Assembly (NCBI GenBank): GCA_033557465.1
Contig: CM066033.1
Coordinates: 1,305,999,519-1,306,063,518 of the forward strand
Length of the DNA: 64,000 nucleotides
DNA from: Ichthyophis bannanicus
Taxonomy: Eukaryota; Chordata; Amphibia; Gymnophiona; Ichthyophiidae
Reading direction: 5' to 3'
The notes under the pieces were generated by a model. It saw only the letters and a program-made list of their open reading frames with translations, ran no database searches and was not told the DNA's origin. A program made the translations under genes and the position numbers. Below are positions 32,130 to 43,771 of the stretch, in pieces. The number at the start of each line of letters is the position of its first letter. The first letter of the stretch is position 1.

Positions 32130-33325
32130 GTAGTTATTTCATGCAGGGACCATAAACATTTTCAGAGCCTGCAGCGGGGACCCATCAGGAACTAAAAGAC
32201 CTTAATAACATGAAACAGACCCAAGGCTGTGCTGTAAAGTTTTAAATGGTAGGTTGTCATTTAGGGACCTTGTGCAGTTTTCCCAAAGATACAAAATGGA
32301 AGAAAACCTTTAGTACATAGGTCTCTTACAAAGTTACCTGGCTGAATCATCGTTTCTGTGCAACTTTATTTCATGAAATACCTGCATTTTAAAGAACAGT
32401 CAATGATGTGCGAGTAATAATTTGTTAATAAAGGGCTTGGACCAGCTCTGTTCTCCTTTGTTGTTTTTTTAAAAAATAATTTAACAAGGAGCTCCCAGGA
32501 ACAGCAATGTCTAATGAGTGCGTATTAACAGACCTAGAGACAAGTACGCAGGGTGTAAGCAGCAAATTTCCTTCCCCACAATCATGCCTCCTTCATTAAA
32601 ATCTTATTTGGCTGGTAATCTCCTTTGATCGGTTAAAGTTATAAGAAGCCCCTGTCCCTTCTTCCCGGTTCCCTGCTTTGATATCATCGGCACAGCTTTT
32701 GACCAGGAAGCGTGATGAATTAAATGTATGACAGTTATGACAAGTGAGGAGTGCTCAGAGCAAGCTTAAACAACCAGGATAAGACAAAGCTCTCATTTAA
32801 TGACAAACCCTCCCTTTCCCATCCCCCAACCCAATGGCTAACCCCTTAATGACAGGCTGCAAAATTGCCTTCAGCTAGAGATGGGGAGGAAACTGATACC
32901 ACAGAAAACGCTTTGTTAGCCACAGGGCTCACGCTAAAACCGACCCAATAACCATTTGAAAAAAAATACCCAAAGCTTTTTCATGTGAGATGCTCATGGC
33001 AGGATGTACTGTATGTCCATAGGTAAACTCAGCTCTTACCGTATAGTGTTACATGGTTGTCAGCCACTGCCGCAACCTTACAGCTGGACTAAGTGGAATT
33101 ATTGCAAAATAAACCCCGAAAATCTGTCTGCAGGGGTCCAGCTAAGCTCCAGGACAGGGGATGAGTCCTGTAATACAAATCCAAGGAGTTCTGCAAGTCA
33201 ATCCATTAGGATTACTTGGAAGCAGGCCCCTCATTTTGGAAGCCAATCGGCTGAAATATGGAATCAATAAACTCACAGTCTTCCCTTATCTCAGCCTCTC
33301 ATCTGTCTTGTTGAACTATATCTGT
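32130..33325. other. Low-copy DNA, possible conserved non-coding block
   Basis: No repeats or convincing exon. About 32440-32900 has TTGTTAATAAAGG, CTCCTTTGATCGG, GATGAATTAAATG and CATTTAATGACAAACCC, a mix of homeodomain- and TCF-like sites without simple repeats. This is suggestive only. Confidence 0.25.
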
Positions 33326-33327
33326 AT

Positions 33328-33375
33328 GTGTGTGTGTATATATATATATATATATACATATATACACACACACAA
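33328..33375. repeat. TG/TA/CA dinucleotide microsatellite
   Basis: TGTGTGTGTG, then a TA run, then CACACACA, over about 48 bp. Confidence 0.9.
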
Positions 33376-33584
33376 ACATACATAAAATTGTTATTATTAA
33401 ACTATAATCACTATCAGTTTATCTAATATTTTCAAAGGTGTTTAAAAGTAGATTGTTGGATGAATGCACAGCATAATATTTATTTTGCTCTGCCTTTTAT
33501 TTTAAAAAAAATGCAATCAGAAAAGCATTAAAATTTACACTGGGACTTTGGTACTTCCAAATATATGCTTCAAGAATACAGTTA

Positions 33585-33654
33585 AGGACCCTTTTATTAA
33601 AGGTTAACATATGTTAATAAAATTAATGTGTTTTAATGCCACTACGCCCATAGA
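33585..33654. repeat. MITE terminus fragment
   Basis: GGACCCTTTTATTAAAGG resembles the left terminus of the Harbinger-like MITEs at 29625 and 56028. It is cut off by the CR1 tail at 33655. Confidence 0.45.
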
Positions 33655-34360
33655 AACATAGAAAAATGATGACAGAAAAAGACCACATGGCCTATCAAGT
33701 CTGTCCTTCTATATCAACCACTACAACAGTCCCCTTTTTACCTTTAGAGATCCTCCGTTTGTCCCATGCTTCTTTGAATTCAGATACTGTTCTCATCTCT
33801 ACCACCTCCACAGGGAGACTATTCCACGGATCCACCACACTTTCCGTAAAGAAATATTTCCGCATATCACTCCTGAATCTATCCCCTTTCACCCTCATCC
33901 CATGTCCCCTCGTAGCAGAGCTTACTTTCAATAGAAAGAGGCTCTCTCCCTGTGCATTTATGCCATGGAGGTATTTAAACGTCTGTCATATCACCTTTAA
34001 CCCGTCTTTCCTCTAAGGTGTACATGTTAAGATCCTTAAGCCTGTCCTCATATGCTTTATAATGAAGACCACTAACCATTTTAGTAGCCACCCTCTATAC
34101 TGACTCCAGCCTGTTTATATCCTTTTGAAGGTGCGGTCTCCAGAATTGCACACAAAACTCCAAATAAGGTCGCACCAAAAACTTATACAGAGGCACTATC
34201 ACCTCCTTTCTTCTGTTGGCCATTCTTCTCCCTATACACCCAAGCAGGGCCGGCCCGTCCATTGAGCAAGAATGTTTTTTGCACAGGGCCCCGCGTTTCA
34301 GGGGGCCGCGCGCAAAAAACATTCTTCATCCCAAGTTTAAAAAAAAAACCAAAAAAACAG

Positions 34361-34638
34361 CTGCTTCTGCCGCGGCAGCATCAAGATTGCCAGTGCCGCC
34401 GCCGCGGGGCCCCCCCATGCCCGGCAGAGCCTCCCTGCATCGTAGGCTAGCGTCGAATCCCCAAACGTGGGCTTCTTTCAGAGCCGCGAGAGTTTCCTTT
34501 CTCGCGGCTCTGTTAATCCCGCTGGGGCTGATGGGATTCGGGGATTCGACGCTAGCCTACGATGCAGGGAGGCTCTGCCGGGCGGGGGGGGGGGGGGGCC
34601 CTGCGGCGGCCCGCTTGTTGCTGCCGCGGCAGAAGCAG
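34361..34638. repeat. Large foldback inside the hAT-like element
   Basis: CTGCTTCTGCCGCGGCAGCA at 34361-34380 is perfectly inverse to 34619-34638. Inside, GGCAGAGCCTCCCTGCATCG and TAGGCTAGCGTCGAATCCCC are inverse to 34538-34583. The centre has a smaller stem, AGAGCCGCGAGA/TCTCGCGGCTCT (about 34480-34511). The arms are offset by G-run length differences. Confidence 0.85.
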
Positions 34639-34664
34639 CGGTTTTTTTTTATTTTTTAATTTGG

Positions 34665-36330
34665 GATGATAGGGGGGAAGGGGTTTTAGGACTGGTAATG
34701 GGCTATGGGGGGGGGGGAGGCTAAGACTGGAAGTGGGCTGATAGGGGAGGGTTAGGACTAGTAATGGGCCATGGGGGGGGGTGCTAAGACTGGAAGTGGG
34801 CTGATGGGGGGGGGGTTAGGACTGGTAATGGGCTATGGGGGGGGCTGACTGGAAATGGGCTGATGGGGGGGTTAGGACTGGTAATTGGCTATGGGGGGGT
34901 GCTAAGACTGGAAGTGGGCTGATTGGGGCGGTTTAGGACTGGTAATGGGTTATGAGGGGGCTAAGACTGGAAATGGGCTGATGGGGGGGTTAGGACTGGT
35001 AATTGGCTATGGGTGGGGCTAAGACTGGAAATGGGCTGATGGGGAGGTTTAGGACTGGTAATGGGTTATGGGGGGGGGCTAAGACTGGAAGTGGGCTGAT
35101 GGGGGAGGGTTAGGACTAGTAATGGGCCATGGGGGGGTGCTAAGATTGGAAGTGGGCTGATGGGGAGGTTTAGGACTGGTAATGGGTTATGGGGGGGTTA
35201 AGACTGGAAATGGGCTGATGGGGGATTAGGACTGGTAATGGACTATTGGGGGGGGGATAGGACTTTAAATAGGCTGATGGGGGGGCTAGGACTTGAAATA
35301 GGGTGATGGGGGGGGGGGTTAGGCCGTAATGGGCTGATGGGGGGGTTAGGACTAGTAATGGGCTATGGGGGAGCTAAGACTGGAAATGGGCTGATGGGGG
35401 ATTAGGACAGGTAATGGACTATGGGGGGGACTAGGACTGGAAATAGGGTGATGGGGGGGGTTAGGCCGTAATGGGCTGATGGGGGGGTTAGTACTAGTAA
35501 TGGGCTATGGGGGGGCTAGGACTGGAAATGGGCTGATGGGGGATTAGGAATGGTAATGGACTATGCGGGGGGCTAGGACTGGAAATAGGCTGATGGGGGG
35601 GCTAGGACTGGAAATAGGGTGATGGGGGGGGTTAGGCCGTAATGGGCTGATGGGGGGGTTAGTACTAGTAATGGGCTATGGGGGGGCTAGGACTGGAAAT
35701 GGGCTGATGGGGGGTTAGGACTGGTAATGGGCTGGGGGGGGCTAAGACTGTTAAAGGGCTGGGGGGTGTTGCTAGGACTGGAAATGGGCTGAGTGGAAGG
35801 AGGGCTTGAACTGCAAATAGCTGATGGGGACGGGGGCTTGGAATGGAAATGGGTTGTGAGGGAGAGAGAGCTAGGACTGGAAATGGGTGAGTGGGGGGGG
35901 GGCTAGGACAGGAAATGGGCTGATGGAGGGGCTAGAATAGGACTGGAAATTGGCTGTTGGGGGGGTGCTAAGATTGGAAATGGGCTGTGGTGGGGGTTTG
36001 GATTGAAATGGACTCATGAAGGGGCTAGAACTGGAAGTAGGCTCATGGGGGGCTTGGATTGGAAATGGGCTGAGTGGAGGGGAGCTAGGATTTGACATGG
36101 GCTGATGGGCTCATGGGGGGCTGGGATTGGAAATGAGCTGATGGAGGGACTCGGATGGGACTGGAAATAGATGGGGGAGCTAGGACTGGAAATAGGCTGA
36201 TGGTGGGTCTAGGATAGGACTGGAAATGGGCTTATGGGTGGCTAGGACTGGAAATGGGCTGATGCGGGGACTAGAAGGGAGCGGATGCTGGGTGGGACTG
36301 GAACTAGAATGGAGCTGATGTTGGGGGAGG
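34665..36330 (+). repeat. G-rich minisatellite, unit about 28-32 bp
   Basis: Units alternate between two types, roughly GGGTTAGGACTGGTAATGGG plus CTATGG, and GGGCTAAGACTGGAAATGGG plus CTGATGG, separated by G runs of 4 to 10 bases. Unit order drifts along the array, with higher-order pairs of about 55-60 bp, and the array decays after about 35750. The plus strand has dense runs of three or more G, so it can form G-quadruplexes in principle. It is confined to the hAT-like element. Confidence 0.92.
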
Positions 36331-37290
36331 ATTAGAATGGGATGGAGCTGGGAGAGTGAAATGGAGAGGGAAAAATATTGTGTGGGAGGGAAGACAAATC
36401 TACAATTGGCCGCATATTGGGAGAGTAAGTGGGGATTGAGAATGGAGGGGTAAAATTTGAGTAGATGAAATAGGAATGAGGAAAGAGCAAAAGGAGAAAG
36501 ATTAGTATGTTAAAGCAGATGTAGAGAGAGAATGGAAAAAAACTAGAAGAGAGAAGAAAAGACAAATGGACAGCAGACGATGGAGAGTTAGCGGAAGACA
36601 CAAAGAAACCAGAAGAAGTGACTGGAGCAATTGCAGCTGAAAAAAAATGCACAAAAGGTAGAAAAATATCTCTTTATTTTGAATTTATTAATTGGAATAT
36701 GTCAGCTCTGGGAAATGTGCATCATTAACGTCTGCGCTTTGTTTAGTACAAGAGCAAATTAATGTATAGTTTTATTTCTACAGTGTTGTACATTCCAAGT
36801 TTGGCTTTTGGGATTCCCAGTTTAATTATTATCTTCCTGTTTCTAAATTGTGATTCCTTGTTTGGTGATGGTCTATATTCTGAATGTGTAACTGAGCTGA
36901 GGTATTCTGTTTATGTAATTCCTATTTGACATTGCCACTTGTTCTCTTTCCCCAGTAGGTCATGTATTGTTGTTCTCTGAAATGTATTGGTTTAATATTT
37001 GCAGCGTTTCCTTTTGATAGGTAGGGTATGGTGCTTTGTGAGTCCTGGTAGTGCTGTTAGGATATGGCGGGTTTGCTATGGATTCTAAATGGGCAGTGTT
37101 TGTAGTAGTTCCTAATGTGTCTGGCGGTTGGCACTGGATTATAGTAATGTAGAAGTCTTTTAGTCTTTCTTTATTCATACACTCATTAAGAGGCATGTTT
37201 ACTAAAAGTTAGTGTATGGTAACATTATGCAAATATTTATGCAAATGAGGCCCCGCACCGAGTCTCCGCACATGGTCCCGCACCCCCCTT
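36331..37290. other. Right part of the hAT-like element, no gene seen
   Basis: A/G-rich to about 36660, then AT-rich. GGCATGTTTACTAAAAG at 37192-37208 looks like a terminus of the Harbinger-like MITEs. No transposase recognised. Confidence 0.4.
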
Positions 37291-38525
37291 GGGCCGCCCC
37301 TGCACCCAAGCATCCTTCTAGCTTTTGCTGTCGCCTTTTCTACCTGTTTAGCTACTTTCAGATCATAAGACAGAATCACGCCTAGGACCTGCTCTTCTTT
37401 TGTGGACAAACGTACTTCACACCTATACTATATTGCTTCCTTTGATTGCTGCAGCCCAAATGCATGACCTTGCATTTTTTAACATTAAATCTCAGCTGCC
37501 AAATTCTAGACCATTCTTCAAGCTTAGCTAGATCCCTCTTGATGTTATCTACACCTTCCTGGGTGTCTAGTCTCTTGCAGATTTTGGTATCATCTGCAAA
37601 GAGGCAAATCTTACCTGAAAGCCCTTCCGCTATATCACAGCCCTTCCGCTATATCACTAACAAAGATGTTAAAAAGAATCGGACTAAGGACAGATCCCTG
37701 GGGCACACCACTGGTAACGTCCTTCTCCTCAGAGTGAGCTCCATTTACTTGTACTCTTTGTCGCCTCCCACCCAACCAATTTCTAACCCAAGCAGTAACT
37801 TTAGGGTCCATCCCTAGGGTGCTCAGTTTGTTTATAAGTCGCCTGTGAGGAACGGTGTCAAAGGCTTTACTGAAATCTAAATACACCCAATGTAGGACTC
37901 TCCCTCAGTCCAATTCCCTGTCAAAGAAATCAATCAGATTTGTATGACAAGACCTGCCTCTGGTGAATCCATGCTGCCTCGGATCCTGTAATCCGCTGGA
38001 CTCCAGAAACCTCACTATTTTCTCTTTCAGCAGCGTTTCCAATCATTTATGCACCAGCAAAGTTAAACTAACCGGCCTGTAGTTTTCAACCACATCCTTA
38101 CTTCCGCTTTTGTGTAAAGGGACCACGTGAGCCTCTCTCCAGTCCTTTGGCACTACTCCCGACTCCAACGAGGCATTGAAAAGGTCAGTCAGTGGAGCTG
38201 CTAGAATGTCCCCAAGTTCCCTCAGTATTCCAGGGTGTATCCCATCCAGTCCCATCGCTCTGTCTACTTTAAGTTGAGCTAGTTTCTCACGAACACAGTC
38301 TTCTGAAAATTGTTCAAAATGCCCCTCGCTTCTGTTCCTATTTGTGGGTGTTTTCTGAGATCCTGCTCCTGGTTCTTCATCTGTGAATACAGAACAGAAA
38401 TATTTGTTAAGCAATTTCGCTTTATCCTCATCAGCTTCTACATATTCCTTCCCTTCACTCTTGAGTATGACAATACCACTCTTGCCCTTCCTCTTCTCAC
38501 TAACATATCTGCTAAACGGTTAACC

Positions 38526-39185
38526 CAGTGAGCTGGATAGTCAATGGCATTAAACTGTTTAGTGCTGCTGAATATCCCACTTTGTTATTGTTGTTTGGTG
38601 CCGTCGAGTCAGTGTCGACGCATGGCGACCCTCTGGATAGCTGACCTAAACTGTTCGGTCATCAGTCAGGCAGCTCATTGTTTACAGATGGCACCCATTG
38701 TATTGATCCATCTCATTGCCGGCTTTCCTCTTTTGCATTGATCTTCAACCTTGCCAAGCATGATATCTTTTTCTAACGATCTCTCTCTTCACATGATGTG
38801 TCCAAAGTATGAAGGTCAAAGTCTTGTTATCTGAGCTTCTAAGGAAACCTTATCCTGGTTAAATGCCTTGATGCTAATGGCTAGTGTCGAGTCATTCTGG
38901 AGGTGGTATGGGACAGGCACTAGAGGTTAACTGGCCAGCACTGATATTCAGTCCCTGGCCGACTAACCTATACCGCCTATAAGGACAACTGAATGGCTGT
39001 CCTAACTTTAACTGGTTTTGTAATCTGGCCAGTGGCTGAATATCGACAATGACTGGATTGAAAAAGGCAGTCCAGTCAATGCCAGTGGCCAGATATGGCC
39101 CTGGCATTGAATATTCGGGACTAGATTAAAGTGGTGATGGCCAGCTGCTTTACTGTGTTGGGCACTGCTGCTGAATATCACCTCC
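38526..39185. mobile_element. GCTGAATATC-family DNA element split by an RTE tail
   Basis: AGTGCTGCTGAATATCCCAC before 38583, and CAGTGGCTGAATATCGAC and CATTGAATATTCGGGAC after 38887, share motifs with 22195-22640. The RTE tail separates the halves. Superfamily not determined. Confidence 0.5.
38583..38887 (-). mobile_element. RTE LINE 3' end
   Basis: The plus-strand start GGTGCCGTCGAGTCAGTGTCG is the inverse of an RTE 3' end. The minus strand then matches the C-terminal RTE region at 6780-6985 (the AMRWINT and HHVK/SYFDH-type blocks). 5'-truncated. Confidence 0.8.
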
Positions 39186-40015
39186 CTTATGGCATGTCCT
39201 TTAGTCTTTGCACTTTTTGAAGGGGTAAACAGTTCACTTGTGTTTACCCATTCACATCCACTCAGGATTTTATAGACCTCTATCATATCTCCCCTCAGCC
39301 AACTCTTTAGCTTTTCCTAATAGGAGAGTCATTCAAACCCCTTTATCATTTTGGTTGTCTTTCCCTGTACCTTTTCTAATTTCACCACATCTTTTTAAAG
39401 ATGTGGCGACCAGAATTGCACACAGTACTCAAGGTGCGGTCGCACCATGGAACGATACAGAGGTATTATAATATCCTTTGTTTTATTCTCCTTTCCTTTC
39501 CTAATAATTCCTGTTTTCTTTTTGGCCTCCTCCACACACTGAGCAGAAGATTTCAACATATTGAACACAAGATGCCTAGATCCTTTTTCTAAGGATCCTA
39601 GCATCGTATAGCTATAATTTGAGTTGTTCTTCCCTACGTACATTGCTTCCCACTTGTCCAGATTAAATTTCAGCTCTTCACAGCATCACAAGATCATCCT
39701 GTAATTTCTCACAATCTGTATGCAATTTAATGACCTTGAATAATTAGGTGTCATCTGAAAATCTGATGACCTCACTCTTGTTCCCTTTTAAAGATCATTT
39801 ATAAATATGGTACAAAACAATGGTCCCAGTACAGATCCCTGGGGCACTCCACTTTTCACTTCCTTCCACTGAAAAAATTGGCCATTTAACTCTACTCTTT
39901 TCAGGTCCACAACAAGACATTGCCTATTTTGAATTGGGCCATTGAGATGTCTTTTAATTTCCTCAGAGAGGCACATTGTCAAATGCTTTCTGAAGATCGA
40001 GATACATTATAGCAT
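39186..40015 (-). pseudogene. CR1 LINE RT C-terminal half
   Basis: Minus-strand blocks: [20 protein letters not shown], then YVGKNNSNYSYTMLGS, LKSSAQCVEEAKKKTGI, SMVRPHLEYCVQFW and a GYEWVNTSELF-type C-terminal end. Multiple frame breaks. It matches the 22773 subfamily but is older and has lost its 3' tail at 39186. Confidence 0.82.
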
Positions 40016-42060
40016 AACATACAGTAACACAGTAATATTAAGTGGAGGCAGATGAAGACCAACACGACCTATCCAGTCTACCTAGTAACCTACCGTGCAT
40101 GTTACGTAAGTCCAGCTCTGTGCTTTTACTTTAGGGTTGTAACTGCTGCTCCATGCAGGTTACTCTTGCTCTCTTCCTTTTTTGAGGTGTAAAAATCATT
40201 TAAATTTTGCTTTGAACAGGAATGCACCTCTTGCTATATATGGATCCTCTGCGTTTATCCCATGCCTTTTTGAATTTAGTCAATGTTTTTGTCTCCATAA
40301 CCTCCACTGGAAGGGCATTCCAGGCATCCGTGAAAAAGTACTGTTGGGTATAAGTTTGCCTCCTTGTAGTTTCATTTCATGACCTCGAGTTTTGTAGCTG
40401 ACACATCTTTGAAAAAAGTTTGTTTGTTCATTAATATCTTTCAAGTATTTAAAAGTCTGTAGCCTATCTCCCCTTATCCTTCCTTTCCTTTAGGGTACTG
40501 TATACATACTGAGGAATAGTACCAAAGGTTTTGCTGAAGTCCAAGTAGACCATGTCCGGAGCACACCCTTGATCTTATTTTCGGGTCACCTAGTCAAAGA
40601 AATAAATCAGATACATTTGGAACGATCTGTCTTTGGTAAAACCATGTTACCTTGCATCTTGCGTTCAGTGGGATTGTAGAAAGTTCATTATCAACAGCAT
40701 CTCCATTACTTTTCCAACCACCGAGGTAAGGCTTATGAGCCACTTTTTATCTGTTACCACTTTCTTGAAGGGGATCCCATCAGTCCTTCTCCAATTCTGT
40801 GGAACCGCTCCCGTCTCTATTAAACAGATCTTTAACAGTACCTGCTTGAACCTCTCTCAGCTCCCTCAGTATCCTGGGATGTATCCCATCTGGACCCATG
40901 GCTATGTCCACCTTCAGTTTTCCAATTTGTTCATAAACAGTTTCTTTCATGAATGGTATGGTATCTACTCCATTCCCATATATATCTTTGCCAGCCAATT
41001 GTGGCCCTTCTCCAGGATATTTTTTTGTGAACACAGAACAAAAGTATTTGTTTTGCATTTCTGCTTTTTCCTCATCACTCACTACATAGCAGTCCACTGC
41101 ATCTTTCAGTCTTATAATTCCAGCTCTAGCCTTTCTCCTTTCCTTGACATACCTGAAAAAAGCCTTATCACCTCACTTTTTATCTTTAATTATTTTTCCT
41201 CTGCCTCATTTTTGCACCTTTATTTCTTTCTTTGCATCTTTGAGTTTTATCTGCTATTCTTGTTTGTGTTCCTCTTCTTGTTTTCTTCTGTATTTTGTGA
41301 AGGCAACCTTTCCTTGGAGAACTATATTGGTTTCCTTTTTATCTTGCTTTTCATTGACTTTCCTTACATAAAAATTTGTTGCCATTTTTACAGCTTCTTT
41401 TAGCTTGGCCCACTGCCTTTCCACGTCCCTTATCTCTTCCCATTCTGCCAGCTCTTCCTTATGGTACTTACTAATTTTACTAAAGTCACTTATTTTGAAA
41501 TCTAGCACTTTGAATTTGTTGTGACTGGACTGTCTCTTGACTTTTATCTCAAACCACACCGTGTGGTGATCACAGTTGTCCAAGTGAGCAGTCACCTGGA
41601 CATTAGACACACTTTCTCTCATTTGTGAGTAATAGATCCAACATTGCCCCTTCTCTTGCGGGCTCCTTCACCATGTGTCTGAGCATAGCACCTTGAAGGG
41701 CATCCAAGATCTCCCTACTTCTTTCTGATTCTGCAGAGGGAACATTCCAATCCACATCTGGCAGGTTGAAATCTCTCAGCAACAGTACCTCCCCTTTCAT
41801 TACCAGCTTTTGAATATCCACAATCATGTCTTTGTCAAGTTTTTCTGACTGAGCTGGAGGTCTGTAGATGACACCTGTGTGCATAGAAGTTCCATCTTCT
41901 CTTTTGAAGATGATCCATATTGCCCGCATTTCCCCTGTTACCTTTTCCCAGTCTTCATCTGTCTCTTCCCCAGCCCTTGATTCTTGTCCCATCCAGTCTC
42001 TTTCCCACAGAAGGCAAGAGAGTAATTGGGATCCCCTTAGAGGCTTACGTTTGATGACCT
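40016..42060 (-). mobile_element. CR1 LINE with internal RT deletion
   Basis: On the minus strand it runs from endonuclease (GVIYRPPAQSEKLDKD, LLRDFNLPDVDW, MVKEPAREGAMLDLLL) through the linker and RT start (GPDGIHPRILREL) to palm A (VYLDFSKTFGTIP near 40545). At about 40500 it jumps to the C-terminal and 3' region (LQTFKYLKDIN and 3' end at 40025-40160). Palm B and the FADD box are deleted. Its 3' end is the same subfamily as 58262-58785. Confidence 0.82.
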
Positions 42061-42251
42061 ACAAGTAAGTCAAGCATTTTCAATTTCATTTTTATTTTGC
42101 CTTATCTATGAAACTGAGGTTCAAGTTGCATCTTGGATTTTTTAAAATATTCTTTGGGGGACTTATATAAATATATAGGAATGCAAAAGCTTCAAAATAT
42201 TGTGGCTGCAAAAAGTCACTCAGTTTGACTATACCTAAGGATGCCACTGGT

Positions 42252-42865
42252 CAGGGCTGGCCCAAAGGATGTCTGATGCCCTAAGTGAACCTTCAGCCAT
42301 GCGCCCCCTCCATAATTGAGCAACTCCCCTTCCAAACCCCTTCTGGTGTCTAGCATTTCCCTTTCCCTTGCTTATCCCCCTTGTCTAATATCTCTCCTTT
42401 CCTACTCCCATAATCTAGCATCTTCCATTTTCTCCCCCCCCCCAGTAGTCCAGCATCATTTCTTCCTTTCCCTAGCCCTCCAAGTACCCAGCTTCTTGCC
42501 TTATCTACCCCCTATCCCTTGCCATGTCCAGTATTGCCCCCTTGCCGCTACTGCCATTACCGCTGCCACCCTACCTCCATCCTCTACCCAAGCCTGCATC
42601 AAAAGTAAATGCAATGCAGCATGGGGTCTTTGAGCACTCTTGTGCTCAGGGCCTGCTGCTCTCCACTCCCCTCTGATGCTAGGTTCCTGTCAGAAGGAAC
42701 AGGACACAGCAGGCCTAGAATGTGCATGTGTGCTCCAAGAACTACCTCTAAGATGACCGCAGCATTCAAGTGCTGCGCTGCTGCTGCTGTCTTGCTGCGC
42801 TGTTACTCCCTCGAATTCTGCCACCCTAGGTTGACACCTGTCCGATTAGTGGTAGGGTGGCCCTG
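42252..42865. mobile_element. hAT-like non-autonomous element
   Basis: Starts CAGGGCTGGCCCAAAGG and ends GGTAGGGTGGCCCTG, inverse termini close to those at 34245. The flanking 8-mers CCACTGGT and CCAGTGAT would be a decayed duplication. Inside are decayed C-rich segments and (CTG)-rich stretches. No transposase. Confidence 0.62.
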
Positions 42866-43387
42866 CCAGTGATGGGCTGGGAAGAAGAAGGAAAATCGTT
42901 AAGACAGGAGATGTCATAAAATATGTGACAAGCTGGACATGAAGGATGAAATCTGAGCAGAGAGATGTGAGATGAAAGAGAAAGATTTGGAACAACATGG
43001 AAGGAAAGCTAAGATGGAAAGGAAAGCCAAGGAGAAGAATAAAATGAAAAAAGGACAGGATGAGAGCAGTTCAGCAAGGAGAAGGAAGCCAAACAAGTTT
43101 TTCTACCATTACTTTCTGTGAGTCCTGTCTGTCTCTCTCCACATACTTATTTATTTGTCATTGTTAGTGTGCGCCCATACCTCATTGCCCCCTTTTTTGC
43201 ACTTTTGTTCAGCTTTTCTCAGCTGAATAACTTATTTCCCCTCGGCTCTCAGTCTAACTGTTATCTGCTCATTACCTCACTTACTCAAAGGTGCACCTAA
43301 TCCCTTTGGGCTCTCTCCCACTTTCTATTTCTTCTTCTCCTCTCCATCCCTCTTCTATGGCTCCTCATCACATTGTCTTCCTTTTCT

Positions 43388-43472
43388 TCATATTTTATTT
43401 ATTTAACAGGTTTTTTTTATACCGCTTTATCATTTCAATCAAAGCGGTTTACATTGTAACTTAAACTTGGTA
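43388..43472 (-). mobile_element. LINE/SINE 3' tail in the L2 5' region
   Basis: TTTATTTATTTAACAGG, TATACCGCTTTATC and CAAAGCGGTTTACATTG are the inverse of an L2-like or family A SINE tail. The flanking C/T-rich L2 sequence continues on both sides. Confidence 0.65.
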
Positions 43473-43771
43473 AACGTACCATCCTCACTTCCTCCTCCAT
43501 TCTGTCTCCTACTCTATCATCAACTCTTGAGCTTCACCACTTTTTCCCTCTCATTCAGCTATCTCCTCTCTCTCTAAGGCAACCTCACCCTTGTTTCCAC
43601 TGTACTGTCTCCTCTCTGCCCCATACTCTGCTACTCCTTCTCCTTCTCTCATCCCGAGATATCAACCCCAAACCTTGCCCCACTAGACGTCTGTTACACT
43701 CCGAGAAGAGATCTTCATGCAACACATCTAATCTTATTCATATCCCTCTCCTTTCCCCTTCCACTCTCCCT

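Larger units (their letters stand above)
34245..37302. mobile_element. hAT-like non-autonomous element, 3,058 bp
   Basis: Termini CAGGGCCGGCCC at 34245 and GGGCCGCCCCTG at 37291-37302 are inverse with one mismatch and are flanked by an exact 8-bp duplication CACCCAAG (34237-34244 and 37303-37310), the hAT signature. Inside are a large foldback (34361-34638), a G-rich minisatellite (about 34665-36330), an A/G-rich stretch to about 36660 and an AT-rich part. I found no transposase frame, so it must have moved with enzymes supplied in trans. Related termini occur at 42252 and 56745. Confidence 0.85.
33655..38525 (-). mobile_element. CR1 LINE split by a hAT-like element
   Basis: The two CR1 parts, 33655-34244 (C-terminus and 3' end) and 37303-38525 (RT), are one copy: the RT segment stops in CACCCAAG and the C-terminal segment starts with the same 8 bp. 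The RT shows [53 protein letters not shown] (palm A) and [20 protein letters not shown] (palm B), then EVIVPLYKFLVRPYLEFCVQFW and FFTESVVDPWNSLPVEVV. It is a different CR1 subfamily from that at 22773. Frame breaks inactivate it. Confidence 0.88.

Noticed and set aside
34665..36330. Interstitial telomere or immunoglobulin switch-like repeat
   Set aside because: GGTTAGG words occur, but the period is about 28-32 bp, there is no TTAGGG tandem run, and the array is bounded by hAT-type termini.
36332..36652. Minus-strand 106-codon frame
   Set aside because: Its Ser/Phe/Pro-rich composition comes from the A/G-rich plus strand of the hAT-like element.
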